A DNA stretch of 10,099 bases from Comamonadaceae bacterium (GCA_947458305.1 CANGZO010000073.1:1-10099); one strand, 5' to 3'. Shown: positions 1 through 6,637, counted from the first letter of the stretch. A program made the numbers and translations. The notes: a model not told the origin generated them from the letters alone.

Positions 1-713
1 GCCAACACATTGCGTCGGCCATCCACGGCAGGGAAGGTGGCATTGCCTGGCAAACCAATGCCCAAGGCCTCGACCATGCAGGCCATCGTGCTGGCAGTGC
101 CCATGGTCATGCAGTGGCCATGGCTGCGGTGCATGCAGCTTTCGGCATCGAAGAAATCGGCCAGCTTGAGGGTGCCTGCGCGCACTTGTTCGCTCATGCT
201 CCACACGCCTGTGCCTGAGCCGAGTTCTTGGCCGCGCCATTTGCCATTGAGCATGGGGCCACCGCTGATGCCAATGGTGGGCAGGCCCACGCTGGATGCG
301 CCCATCAGCAAGCTGGGGGTGGTTTTGTCGCAGCCCATCAGCAGCACCACACCGTCGATCGGGTTGCCACGGATGCTTTCTTCCACGTCCATGGACGCCA
401 GGTTTCGGTACAGCATGGCGGTGGGGCGCAACAGGGTTTCGCCCAGCGACATCACGGGAAATTCCAGTGGGAAGCCGCCGCCCTCGTAAACGCCGATCTT
501 GACCTGCTCGGCCAAGGCGCGGAAATGTGAGTTGCAAGGGGTCAGTTCGCTGAAGGTGTTGCAGATGCCAATGACGGGACGGCCATCAAACTGGTCATGC
601 GGCACGCCCTTGCCTTTGACCCAGCTGCGGTAGGCAAAGCCGTCGCGGTCTTGTCGGCCAAACCATTGTTGGCTGCGCAGTTCTTCGGGTTTTTTGCGGG
701 GGGTGTCGCTCAT
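1..713 (-). CDS. IlvD/Edd-family sugar-acid dehydratase, partial (N-terminal 237 residues)
   Basis: Partial gene; it starts at the ATG at 713 and runs off the left edge. The family dehydrates sugar acids (aldonates) to 2-keto-3-deoxy acids, or dihydroxy-acids in branched amino-acid synthesis, using an Fe-S cluster and Mg2+. The visible part carries three cysteines at the positions known to hold a [2Fe-2S] cluster in L-arabinonate-type dehydratases: C60 (in a TPCN motif), C128 (GCDK) and C201 (HGHC). It also has the expected Mg2+ ligands E92 and D129 and the carbamylatable K130. The start RSQQWFGRQDRDGF and the pattern ESCMHRSHGHCMTMGTAST are typical of the L-arabinonate/D-xylonate dehydratase branch rather than of biosynthetic IlvD. 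It is divergent from a GntR regulator and TRAP genes, which supports a catabolic role. The substrate is not determined; arabinonate, xylonate, galactonate or a related aldonate are all possible. The C-terminal half, with further substrate-binding residues, lies outside the window. Confidence 0.9.
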   Translation of the reverse strand, partial: MSDTPRKKPEELRSQQWFGRQDRDGFAYRSWVKGKGVPHDQFDGRPVIGICNTFSELTPCNSHFRALAEQVKIGVYEGGGFPLEFPVMSLGETLLRPTAMLYRNLASMDVEESIRGNPIDGVVLLMGCDKTTPSLLMGASSVGLPTIGISGGPMLNGKWRGQELGSGTGVWSMSEQVRAGTLKLADFFDAESCMHRSHGHCMTMGTASTMACMVEALGIGLPGNATFPAVDGRRNVL

Positions 714-753
714 GGTGCGTGTCCAGGTTGGGGGTGAATCGTGAATTTTGAAA

Positions 754-781
754 ATCCTATCGTATGACGATAGAAAAACAA
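754..781 (-). promoter_or_regulatory. Probable sigma-70 promoter of the dehydratase gene
   Basis: On the minus strand, TTGTTT (776-781) is followed after 16 bases by TAGGAT (754-759), 41 bases ahead of the ATG at 713. Both boxes are fair matches to -35 and -10 consensus. The first palindromic operator lies across the spacer and -10 box, where a bound repressor would block polymerase. This assignment is by eye only. Confidence 0.5.
757..773. promoter_or_regulatory. GntR/FCD-type operator, site 1
   Basis: Perfect inverted repeat CTATCGT-ATG-ACGATAG, with 7-bp arms and a 3-base centre. Its core TCGTATGACGA fits the TNGTNNNACNA pattern known for the FadR (FCD) subfamily of GntR regulators, and such a regulator is encoded 136 bases away. 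The site overlaps the apparent promoter of the left-hand dehydratase. A related copy lies at 871-887. The palindrome is seen directly; the binding protein is inferred. Confidence 0.75.
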
Positions 782-812
782 TCAGGCCTTGTAAAGCCAG
801 CGACATACGGGC

Positions 813-848
813 AAACCCTAGACGCCAATAAGACTGTGCCTAGGGTTT
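813..848. repeat. Inverted repeat AAACCCTAG / CTAGGGTTT, function unknown
   Basis: AAACCCTAG at 813-821 is repeated in inverted form at 840-848, with 18 bases between. Allowing one mismatch, the arms extend to 11 bp (811-821 and 840-850). It sits between the two GntR-type operators and differs from them in sequence. There is no T-run after it, so it is not a standard terminator. It may be a site for a second regulator, or a stem in a leader RNA if transcription starts upstream. Confidence 0.55.
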
Positions 849-855
849 ACCAGAG

Positions 856-885
856 TCTGTCTCGGGCCTTCAATCATCATATGAT
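856..885 (+). promoter_or_regulatory. Possible promoter of the regulator-TRAP operon
   Basis: TATGAT (880-885) is a good -10 match, 24 bases ahead of the ATG at 909. The best -35 candidate at 18-base spacing is the weak CTGTCT (856-861). The second operator (871-887) covers the -10 box, which would give autorepression. The weak -35 leaves the call uncertain. Confidence 0.35.
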
Positions 886-887
886 AG
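871..887. promoter_or_regulatory. GntR/FCD-type operator, site 2
   Basis: Read on the minus strand this is CTATCATATGATGATTG, identical to site 1 at 14 of 17 positions, with a perfect central palindrome ATCATATGAT. It ends 21 bases before the regulator start codon. Centre-to-centre distance from site 1 is 114 bases, close to eleven turns of B-DNA, so looping between the sites by a regulator tetramer is possible. The repeat is seen; binding and looping are inferred. Confidence 0.65.
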
Positions 888-908
888 GTCGCTCGAACGC
901 TTTCGGCC

Positions 909-1688
909 ATGACAAACAATTTCCACAAAAATTCTCTTGATTTATTGGGTCAGGCCATTTTGTCTGGCCGCTATGCGGTGGGCGCAAGCCTGCCGCCTGA
1001 GCCTGTTTTGTGCGAAGAGCTGGGCGTGAGCCGCACTGTGGTGCGCGAGGCCATCAAGTCGCTCGTGGCCAAGGGCTTGTTATCGACCGGCCCCAAGGTG
1101 GGCACCCGCGTCATGCCCGATGCGCACTGGAACTGGTTTGACCCCGATGTGGTGGCCTGGCAGGCCCGCTGCGGCCTGACACCCGAATTTTTGAAAGACT
1201 TGCAAGAGCTGCGCCGTGTGGTCGAGCCCGCCGCGGTGCGCCTGGCTGCTGAGCGTGCCACACCCGAAGACATTGCCCACATCGAAGCCGCTTACGCAGG
1301 CATGAAACAAGCGGTGGAAGAGGGCGGCGACTACGTCACGCACGACCTGCGGTTTCACGAAGGTTTGCTGCAGGCCTCGCACAACCGCATGCTGGTGCAA
1401 ATGAGCAAGGCGCTCAATGCCTTGCTGCGCACCAGCTTCGAGATTTCCACCCGCATCCAGGATGGCACCAAGACCTCATTGCCTTTGCACCGGGCGGTGC
1501 TCAACGCCGTCATCGCCCGAAATCCGGCCAAGGCCGAGCGGGCTGTCATGGTCTTGATCGAGGGGGCCCGGCAAGACATCGAGCAGGTGCTGGCTTCGCG
1601 GCGTAAGTTGCCGATGGTCTCTGGCGTGGCGACCCCCATCAAATCGCAAACACGGCCTCCAAGAAAAGCCGTCAAGGCACTGACCTGA
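909..1688 (+). CDS. FadR/FCD-subfamily GntR transcriptional regulator
   Basis: A 259-residue DNA-binding regulator, probably a repressor relieved by the sugar acid or a breakdown product. The N-terminal winged helix-turn-helix spans about residues 8-70 (SLPPEPVLCEELGVSRTVVR, then GPKVGTRV). An all-helical FCD ligand-binding domain follows at about 95-230. FCD metal-type residues D146, H150 and H194 are present. The position where the last histidine usually falls, 22 residues after H194, is L216, so metal binding may be altered. A basic tail of about 25 residues (RRK, RPPRK) extends past the FCD domain. The start is supported because the in-frame TAG at 885-887 allows only a short extension, but no clear Shine-Dalgarno precedes it. 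It is the first gene of the TRAP operon, with 14 bases to the next gene, and is divergent from the dehydratase, the usual arrangement for a local aldonate-catabolism regulator such as the DgoR type. Confidence 0.9.
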   Translation: MTNNFHKNSLDLLGQAILSGRYAVGASLPPEPVLCEELGVSRTVVREAIKSLVAKGLLSTGPKVGTRVMPDAHWNWFDPDVVAWQARCGLTPEFLKDLQELRRVVEPAAVRLAAERATPEDIAHIEAAYAGMKQAVEEGGDYVTHDLRFHEGLLQASHNRMLVQMSKALNALLRTSFEISTRIQDGTKTSLPLHRAVLNAVIARNPAKAERAVMVLIEGARQDIEQVLASRRKLPMVSGVATPIKSQTRPPRKAVKALT

Positions 1689-1702
1689 AGCGGGAGACCC
1701 AG

Positions 1703-2254
1703 ATGCAACGAACGATTGACGCTTTTTTCAAACTGCTCGAGTTCCTGGTGGTGGCTTGCCTGGTGGCCATGGTCATCATGGTGTTTGGCAACGTGGTGCT
1801 GCGCTACGGTTTCAATTCGGGCATATCGGTCTCCGACGAGATGTCGCGCTACTGTTTCATCTGGTTGACCTATATCGGCGCCATGGTGGCCATGCGGGAA
1901 AAAGGTCATTTGGGCGTGGACACGCTGGTGCGGCGTTTGCCCGTGGGTGGCAAGAAGCTGTGTTTTTTCCTGAGCGAAGTGCTGATGCTCGGCTGCAACG
2001 CGCTTTTCTTTTTAGGCACTTGGAAGATGCACGATCTGCAGGTGACCAATATTTCCGTGGTGGTGGGCATTCCGATGATCTGGATTTATGGCATTGGCTA
2101 CATCACGGCTGCCGTCATGGGCATCATGAATCTGCACAAACTGGCCCTCTTGCTGACAGGTCGTCTGGCCGAGTCGGATCTGGTCATGGTGGTCGAGTCG
2201 GAGGATCAGGTGGTGCTGGCCGAGATCACACCTGAAGCACGGGGACGCGCATGA
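1703..2254 (+). CDS. dctQ: TRAP transporter small membrane subunit (DctQ type)
   Basis: A 183-residue inner-membrane protein, the small permease subunit of a tripartite ATP-independent periplasmic transporter that uses a Na+ or H+ gradient to take up organic and sugar acids. Four hydrophobic segments are visible at about 12-33, 48-66, 85-106 and 122-142. Family hallmarks are NVVLRY (30-35), the acidic pair DE (45-46) followed by R49, F52-W54, and GA (59-60) followed by KGHLGVD (67-73). The C-terminal tail of about 30 residues after the last segment is acidic and somewhat longer than usual. GGGAG at 1692-1696 lies 6 bases before the ATG, a good ribosome-binding site. The stop overlaps the start of the large subunit by the 4 bases ATGA, so the two are probably translationally coupled. 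Confidence 0.93.
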   Translation: MQRTIDAFFKLLEFLVVACLVAMVIMVFGNVVLRYGFNSGISVSDEMSRYCFIWLTYIGAMVAMREKGHLGVDTLVRRLPVGGKKLCFFLSEVLMLGCNALFFLGTWKMHDLQVTNISVVVGIPMIWIYGIGYITAAVMGIMNLHKLALLLTGRLAESDLVMVVESEDQVVLAEITPEARGRA

Positions 2255-3549
2255 CCGTCGCAGTTTTTATTTTCAGTCTGCTTGGGGCCATGGCCTTGGG
2301 CATGCCCATTGCCTATGCCTTGTTGGTGTGTGGTCTGAGCTTGATGGCCTACATGGCTTCGAACGGCATGATCAATGCGTTCGACAGCCAAATTTTGGCG
2401 CAGCGCTTTGTCGATGGGGCCGACAACTTCCCCTTGCTGGCGGTGCCGTTCTTCTTGTTGGCGGGCGAGTTCATGAATGCGGGCGGTTTGAGTCGCCGCA
2501 TCGTGAACCTGGCCATGGCTTGGGTCGGTCATTTCAGGGGCGGTCTGGGCTATGTGGCCGTGATGGCCGCGGTCATCATGGCATCGCTGTCGGGTTCGGC
2601 CGTGGCCGACACGGCGGCGCTCGCGGCCTTGCTGATCCCGATGATGAAGCGGGCAGGCTACAACGTGGGCCGCTCGGCAGGCTTGATCGCCTCGGGCGGC
2701 ATCATCGCACCCGTGATTCCGCCTTCCATCGGTTTCATCATCTTTGGCGTTGCAGCGAACGTGTCCATCACCAAGCTGTTTTTGGCGGGGATTGTGCCGG
2801 GGCTGTTGATGGGCATGGCCATTGGCTTGACTTGGTGGTGGGTGGCCAAGCGCGAAAACGTGCAGCCAGGACCTCGCATGCCGATGGGTGAAAGGATCAA
2901 GGCCACCCGTGAAGGCCTTTTGGCACTGGGTTTGCCGGTGTTCATCATCGGCGGCATGAAGTTTGGCGTGTTCACCCCCACCGAGGCGGCGGTGGTGGCG
3001 GCGGTCTACAGTTTTGTGGTGGGCGCGTTCATCTACCGTGAACTGCAATGGTCCAAGCTCTACAGCCTGATCCTGACCGCGGGCAAGACCACCGCGGTCA
3101 TCATGTTTTTGGTGGCGGCAGCCATGGTCAGCGCCTGGTTGATCACCGTGGCCAATATCCCTGCAGAAGTGGCCAAGATGATGGAGCCGCTGATGGACAA
3201 CAAGATGTTGTTGATGGTGGTGTTGATGCTCTTGGTCATTGTGGTCGGTACCGCTCTGGACTTCACACCCACGGTGCTGATTCTCACGCCGGTGCTGATG
3301 CCTTTGGTCAAGCAAGCGGGCATTGACCCCGTTTACTTTGGCGTACTTTTCATCATGAACAACGCCATTGGCCTGATCACACCGCCCGTGGGCACAGTGC
3401 TCAATGTGGTGTGTGGTGTGGCCAAGATCAACATGGACACGGCTTTCAGAGGGGTGCTGCCATTTTTGTTGGCGCAACTCGCTGTGCTGGCTTTGTTGAT
3501 TGTTTTTCCTGCCATCGTCATCGAGCCGATGAAATGGATGCTGAGATGA
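2251..3549 (+). CDS. dctM: TRAP transporter large membrane subunit (DctM type)
   Basis: A 432-residue polytopic inner-membrane protein, the usual length for DctM, which forms the ion-coupled transport channel of the TRAP system. Hydrophobic segments run along the whole chain, in two halves. The first half has SGSAVADTAA (114-123) and PVIPPS (154-159). The second has FTPTEAA (241-247), TALDFTP (334-340), ILTPVLMP (344-351) and IGLITPPVG (373-381). All are conserved elements of the DctM/IT-superfamily transport core. The start ATG overlaps the stop of the small subunit. The next gene, the binding protein, follows 37 bases later. Confidence 0.95.
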   Translation: MTVAVFIFSLLGAMALGMPIAYALLVCGLSLMAYMASNGMINAFDSQILAQRFVDGADNFPLLAVPFFLLAGEFMNAGGLSRRIVNLAMAWVGHFRGGLGYVAVMAAVIMASLSGSAVADTAALAALLIPMMKRAGYNVGRSAGLIASGGIIAPVIPPSIGFIIFGVAANVSITKLFLAGIVPGLLMGMAIGLTWWWVAKRENVQPGPRMPMGERIKATREGLLALGLPVFIIGGMKFGVFTPTEAAVVAAVYSFVVGAFIYRELQWSKLYSLILTAGKTTAVIMFLVAAAMVSAWLITVANIPAEVAKMMEPLMDNKMLLMVVLMLLVIVVGTALDFTPTVLILTPVLMPLVKQAGIDPVYFGVLFIMNNAIGLITPPVGTVLNVVCGVAKINMDTAFRGVLPFLLAQLAVLALLIVFPAIVIEPMKWMLR

Positions 3550-3586
3550 TTTTTTAACCCGTAGTACTTTTCTAAAGGAGACATGC

Positions 3587-4594
3587 ATGATGAAACGCAG
3601 AAATTTGGTGGCCCTAATTGCAGGCACTTTCTTGGTGGCCTCCAGCGCCATGGCCCAGTTTGCTGAACGCAACATCAAGTTCACCAACGGCGTGAACGAA
3701 GACCACCCGGTCGGTGTCGGCGTGAAGAAAATGCAAGAAGTGCTCGCGGCCAAAACCGGCGGCAAGATGAAGATCACCGCGTTCTGGGGTGGTGCTGCGG
3801 GCGGCGATTTGCCAGCGACTCAGGCGCTGCGTGCCGGCACCCAAGAAATGGTGTGCACCTCCAGCTCGCCCTTGGTCGGCATTGTCAAAGAGTTGGGTGT
3901 GTTCGATTTGCCATTCTTGTTTGCCAATGAAAAAGAAGCCGATGCGGTGCTCGATGGCCCCGCAGGCAGATTTTTCAATGCCCGACTGGAAGCGGCTGGC
4001 CTGGTGAATCTGGCGTATTGGGAGAACGGTTTCCGTAACCTCACCAACAGCAAGCGCCCAGTCACCAAGTTGGAAGATTTTGAAGGTGTCAAAGTTCGCG
4101 TGATGCAGAACAACATCTTCTTGGACACTTTCAGGACGCTGGGCACCAACGCCGTGCCCATGGCTTTTGGCGAGGTCTTCACCGCGCTGGAAACCAAGAC
4201 CATTGACGGTCAGGAAAATCCCTTCGTGACGATTGAGACCTCCAAGTTCAACGAAGTGCAGCGGTTCTTGAGCGTCACGCGACATGCTTACACGCCTTTC
4301 CTGATTCTTTACAGCAAGAAACTGTGGGACCAGCTGAACCCACAAGAGCAAGCGGTGCTGCGTGAAGCCGCCTTGGAAGGCCAGAAAGTCCAGCGTGCCG
4401 CCAACCGCGCTCTGAACGAAAGATCTTTGGCTTCGCTCAAAACCAAGGGCATGCAGGTCAACGAAGTCAGTGCTGCCGAGCAGAACCGCATCCGCGCACG
4501 CGTGGCTTCGGTGTACGACAAGCACAAAGACTCGATCGGTGCAGATGCGATCAAAGCCGTGCAAGACGAACTGCGCAAGGCCCGCGGCGGTTGA
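3587..4594 (+). CDS. dctP: TRAP transporter periplasmic substrate-binding protein (DctP type)
   Basis: A 335-residue secreted binding protein that captures an organic or sugar acid in the periplasm and hands it to the DctQM permease. The N-terminus MMKRRN plus a hydrophobic stretch is a Sec signal peptide, with likely cleavage after AMA (residues 21-23). The mature part has DctP hallmarks: GFRNLTN (148-154), the conserved carboxylate-binding arginine R171 in VKVRVMQN, the AFGEVFTALETKTIDGQENP region (193-212) with N211, and the Y244-x-x-W249-like closing segment. AAAGGAG at 3574-3580 gives a strong ribosome-binding site. ATG 3587 lies 6 bases from it and ATG 3590 lies 9; either could be used, with no effect on the mature protein. 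Another ATG at 3583 is out of frame. A terminator follows the gene. The ligand is presumably the acid sugar processed by the adjacent dehydratases, which is an inference from context. Confidence 0.94.
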   Translation: MMKRRNLVALIAGTFLVASSAMAQFAERNIKFTNGVNEDHPVGVGVKKMQEVLAAKTGGKMKITAFWGGAAGGDLPATQALRAGTQEMVCTSSSPLVGIVKELGVFDLPFLFANEKEADAVLDGPAGRFFNARLEAAGLVNLAYWENGFRNLTNSKRPVTKLEDFEGVKVRVMQNNIFLDTFRTLGTNAVPMAFGEVFTALETKTIDGQENPFVTIETSKFNEVQRFLSVTRHAYTPFLILYSKKLWDQLNPQEQAVLREAALEGQKVQRAANRALNERSLASLKTKGMQVNEVSAAEQNRIRARVASVYDKHKDSIGADAIKAVQDELRKARGG

Positions 4595-4640
4595 TTGCAG
4601 CCTAGTCTCTCAGCCATTTTTGCAGTGCGCTGAGCCCAGA

Positions 4641-4672
4641 AGCTCCACAGCCAGAAGCTGTGGGGCTTTTTT
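4641..4672 (+). terminator. Rho-independent terminator after the TRAP operon
   Basis: A 10-bp stem pairs AGCTCCACAG (4641-4650) with CTGTGGGGCT (4658-4667), with one G-T wobble and a 7-base loop, followed by a run of six T (4667-4672). The loop segment CCAGAAGCT (4651-4659) is a direct repeat of 4636-4644. It lies 46 bases after the binding-protein stop and only 21 bases before the next start codon. Confidence 0.85.
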
Positions 4673-4693
4673 AACGTCTCGATGGGTGTCCCT

Positions 4694-5887
4694 ATGAAAA
4701 TCACACAACTCGAAACCATTCGCTTGGGTGAATTCCCCAACATCATTTGGGTGCGCCTGCACACCGATGAGGGCCTGGTGGGCCTGGGCGAAACCTTCAT
4801 GGGTGCGCAAGCGGTAGAGGCCTATCTGCACGAGTGGGTCGCCCCTAAATTGGTGGGGCAAGACCCGCTGGCCATCGAGTCGCGCCAGCGAGACCTCACC
4901 GGCTATTTGGGTTGGCGCGGGTCCGGGGTCGAGACACGCGGCAACTCGGCGGTGGACATCGCGCTGTGGGACATTTTTGGCAAAGCCGCGGACATGCCCG
5001 TCTACACCGCGCTCGGTGGCAAGAGCCGCGATGAGATTCGCGTGTACAACACCTGCGCGGGCTACCAGTACATCCGCAGTAACGTGAACCAGACCAGCAG
5101 CAATTGGGGCTTGGGGCAGAGCGCAGGCCCTTATGAAGACCTGCAAGGCTTTTTGCACCGTGCGGACGAGGTGGCCGAGTCGCTGCTGTCCGAAGGCATC
5201 ACCGGCATGAAAATCTGGCCTTTTGATGTGGCCGCAGAAAAGTCGCACGGCCAGTACATCAGCCCGCAAGACCTGAACACGGCTTTGGAGCCTTTTCGCA
5301 AAATCCGAAATGCGGTGGGCGACAAGATGGACATCATGGTGGAGTTCCACAGCCTGTGGCGCTTGCCTATGGCGCAAAAGATTTCACGGGCGCTGCAGGA
5401 GTTCGACACCTTCTGGCACGAAGACGCGATCCGCATGGACAGCCTCGATTTGCTCAAGCAATACGCGGTGGACTGCAAGGCCCTGATTTGCGCGAGCGAA
5501 ACGCTCAGCTACAAGTGGGGTTTCAAGGATTATTTGCAAACCAGTGTGGCGGGTGTGGCCATGCTCGATTTGAGCTGGTGCGGTGGCCTGACCGAAGCGC
5601 GCAAGATCGCCGCCATGGCCGATGCTTGGCAGCTGCCCGTGGCACCGCACGACTGCACCGGGCCGGTGGTGTGGGCCGCGTCCACCCACTTGTCGCTGCA
5701 CGCGCCCAATGCGCTCATTCAAGAGAGTGTGCGGGCTTTTTACAGCGGCTGGTACAAGGAACTGGTGACCGAGTTGCCGCAAGTGAGGAACGGCATGATC
5801 AGCCTGAACGACAAGCCCGGTCTGGGCTTGGAGCTGTTGCCCGATCTGCACAAGCGCGCTGATGCGGTGGTGCGCATCAGCGCTTGA
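4694..5887 (+). CDS. Enolase-superfamily (mandelate racemase/muconate lactonizing type) acid-sugar dehydratase
   Basis: A 397-residue enzyme expected to abstract the proton next to a sugar-acid carboxylate and eliminate water, giving a 2-keto-3-deoxy acid. An N-terminal capping domain (1-120) precedes the barrel. Metal ligands E217 (VEFHS), E243 (WHEDA) and E269 (ASETL) are spaced 26 and 26, exactly as in mandelate racemase. The H319 (APHD) and D292 (LDLSW) dyad also keeps racemase spacing. H219, two residues after the first metal ligand, matches the catalytic histidine of galactonate and mannonate dehydratases, which favours dehydratase chemistry. The second-strand lysine lies in MKIWPFD (K173) instead of a clear KxK, and about 15 extra residues follow it. 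Start 4694 matches the usual MKIT opening; 4682 is an in-frame alternative adding four residues. Neither has a strong ribosome-binding site. Substrate unknown: galactonate, gluconate, idonate or a related acid. Confidence 0.88.
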   Translation: MKITQLETIRLGEFPNIIWVRLHTDEGLVGLGETFMGAQAVEAYLHEWVAPKLVGQDPLAIESRQRDLTGYLGWRGSGVETRGNSAVDIALWDIFGKAADMPVYTALGGKSRDEIRVYNTCAGYQYIRSNVNQTSSNWGLGQSAGPYEDLQGFLHRADEVAESLLSEGITGMKIWPFDVAAEKSHGQYISPQDLNTALEPFRKIRNAVGDKMDIMVEFHSLWRLPMAQKISRALQEFDTFWHEDAIRMDSLDLLKQYAVDCKALICASETLSYKWGFKDYLQTSVAGVAMLDLSWCGGLTEARKIAAMADAWQLPVAPHDCTGPVVWAASTHLSLHAPNALIQESVRAFYSGWYKELVTELPQVRNGMISLNDKPGLGLELLPDLHKRADAVVRISA

Positions 5888-6637
5888 TCAACCGCGGCCG
5901 ACAAATGGCATGTTGGTCGCCATGACTGTGGTGAACAAGATGTTGGCCGACAAAGGCAGGCGCGCCATGGTCATGAAGGTCTCGACCACGGCGCTCATGT
6001 CCATGCGCGGTTCGGCCTTGATGCTCAGGTCGGCCTGGTGCACGCCTGAGGCCATTTTGAGCGTCATGTCTGAGGCCACGTTGCCGATGTCGATTTGACC
6101 CACCGCGATGCTGTAGGGGCGGCCGTCCAAAGACGCAGCGCGGGTCAGGCCCGAGATGGCGTGTTTGGTGGCGGTGTAGGCAATGGAGCCCGGGCGTGGC
6201 ACATGGGCCGAGATCGAGCCGTTGTTGATGATGCGGCCGCCTTGCGGGCTTTGCTCTTGCATCAGCTTGAAAGCGTACGACAAGGTGTAGAACGCGCCGT
6301 TCAGGTTGATGTCCACCGCACGGCGCCATTCGTCACCCGACAGGTCGCCTGGCAAGGTGTAGGGCAGGGAGATGCCCGCGTTGTTGAACACCAAGTCGAG
6401 GCGGCCAAAGCGCGCGCGAATCTGTTCAAACAGGGCTTTGACTTCAGGCTCTTTGGACAGGTCGGTCGGGATGGCGTGGGCGTTGCCAGCGTTGGCACCG
6501 GCCTCAAGCACGGCAGTGGCCAGCGCATCGGCGCGGCGACCGACCAAGACCACTTGCCAGCCTTCTTTGAGCAGGGCCAGAGCGCAGGCTTTGCCGATGC
6601 CGGAGCTGGCACCGGTGACGAGGGCGATTTTGGACAT
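5888..6637 (-). CDS. Short-chain dehydrogenase/reductase (SDR), possible ketogluconate reductase
   Basis: A 249-residue cytoplasmic oxidoreductase of the classical SDR length. The cofactor motif TGASSGIG is at 8-15 and NNAG at 85-88. The catalytic tetrad N111, S141, Y154 and K158 (YTATK) is complete. R34-R35 after the second strand suggests NADP(H). The usual PG after the active site is replaced by GQIDIGN, and the C-terminus ends MPFVGRG, so this is not a close relative of E. coli IdnO. It is the last gene of the minus-strand run, 41 bases after the idonate dehydrogenase. Context suggests reduction of a keto acid such as 5-ketogluconate to gluconate, but this is inference; another sugar or hydroxy-acid substrate is possible. 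The ribosome-binding site is weak (AGAAAG about 8 bases upstream). The stop codon abuts the stop of the convergent dehydratase gene. Confidence 0.9.
   Translation of the reverse strand: MSKIALVTGASSGIGKACALALLKEGWQVVLVGRRADALATAVLEAGANAGNAHAIPTDLSKEPEVKALFEQIRARFGRLDLVFNNAGISLPYTLPGDLSGDEWRRAVDINLNGAFYTLSYAFKLMQEQSPQGGRIINNGSISAHVPRPGSIAYTATKHAISGLTRAASLDGRPYSIAVGQIDIGNVASDMTLKMASGVHQADLSIKAEPRMDMSAVVETFMTMARLPLSANILFTTVMATNMPFVGRG

Noticed and set aside
10..530. Plus-strand open frames opposite the left-edge dehydratase
   Set aside because: The minus strand encodes the Fe-S dehydratase with all three cluster cysteines; the plus-strand frames show no protein-like pattern.
813..848. Rho-independent terminator
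   Set aside because: The stem has an 18-base loop and no T-run on either strand, so it does not fit an intrinsic terminator.
2206..3777. A 523-codon open frame on the minus strand opposite the TRAP membrane genes
   Set aside because: Its translation is rich in His, Gln and Arg with no domain-like pattern, and it lies wholly antisense to clear DctQ/DctM/DctP coding sequence; long antisense frames are common in high-GC DNA.
3614..4564. A 316-codon open frame antisense to the binding protein gene
   Set aside because: No recognisable motif, no ribosome-binding site, and it mirrors codon periodicity of the real gene.
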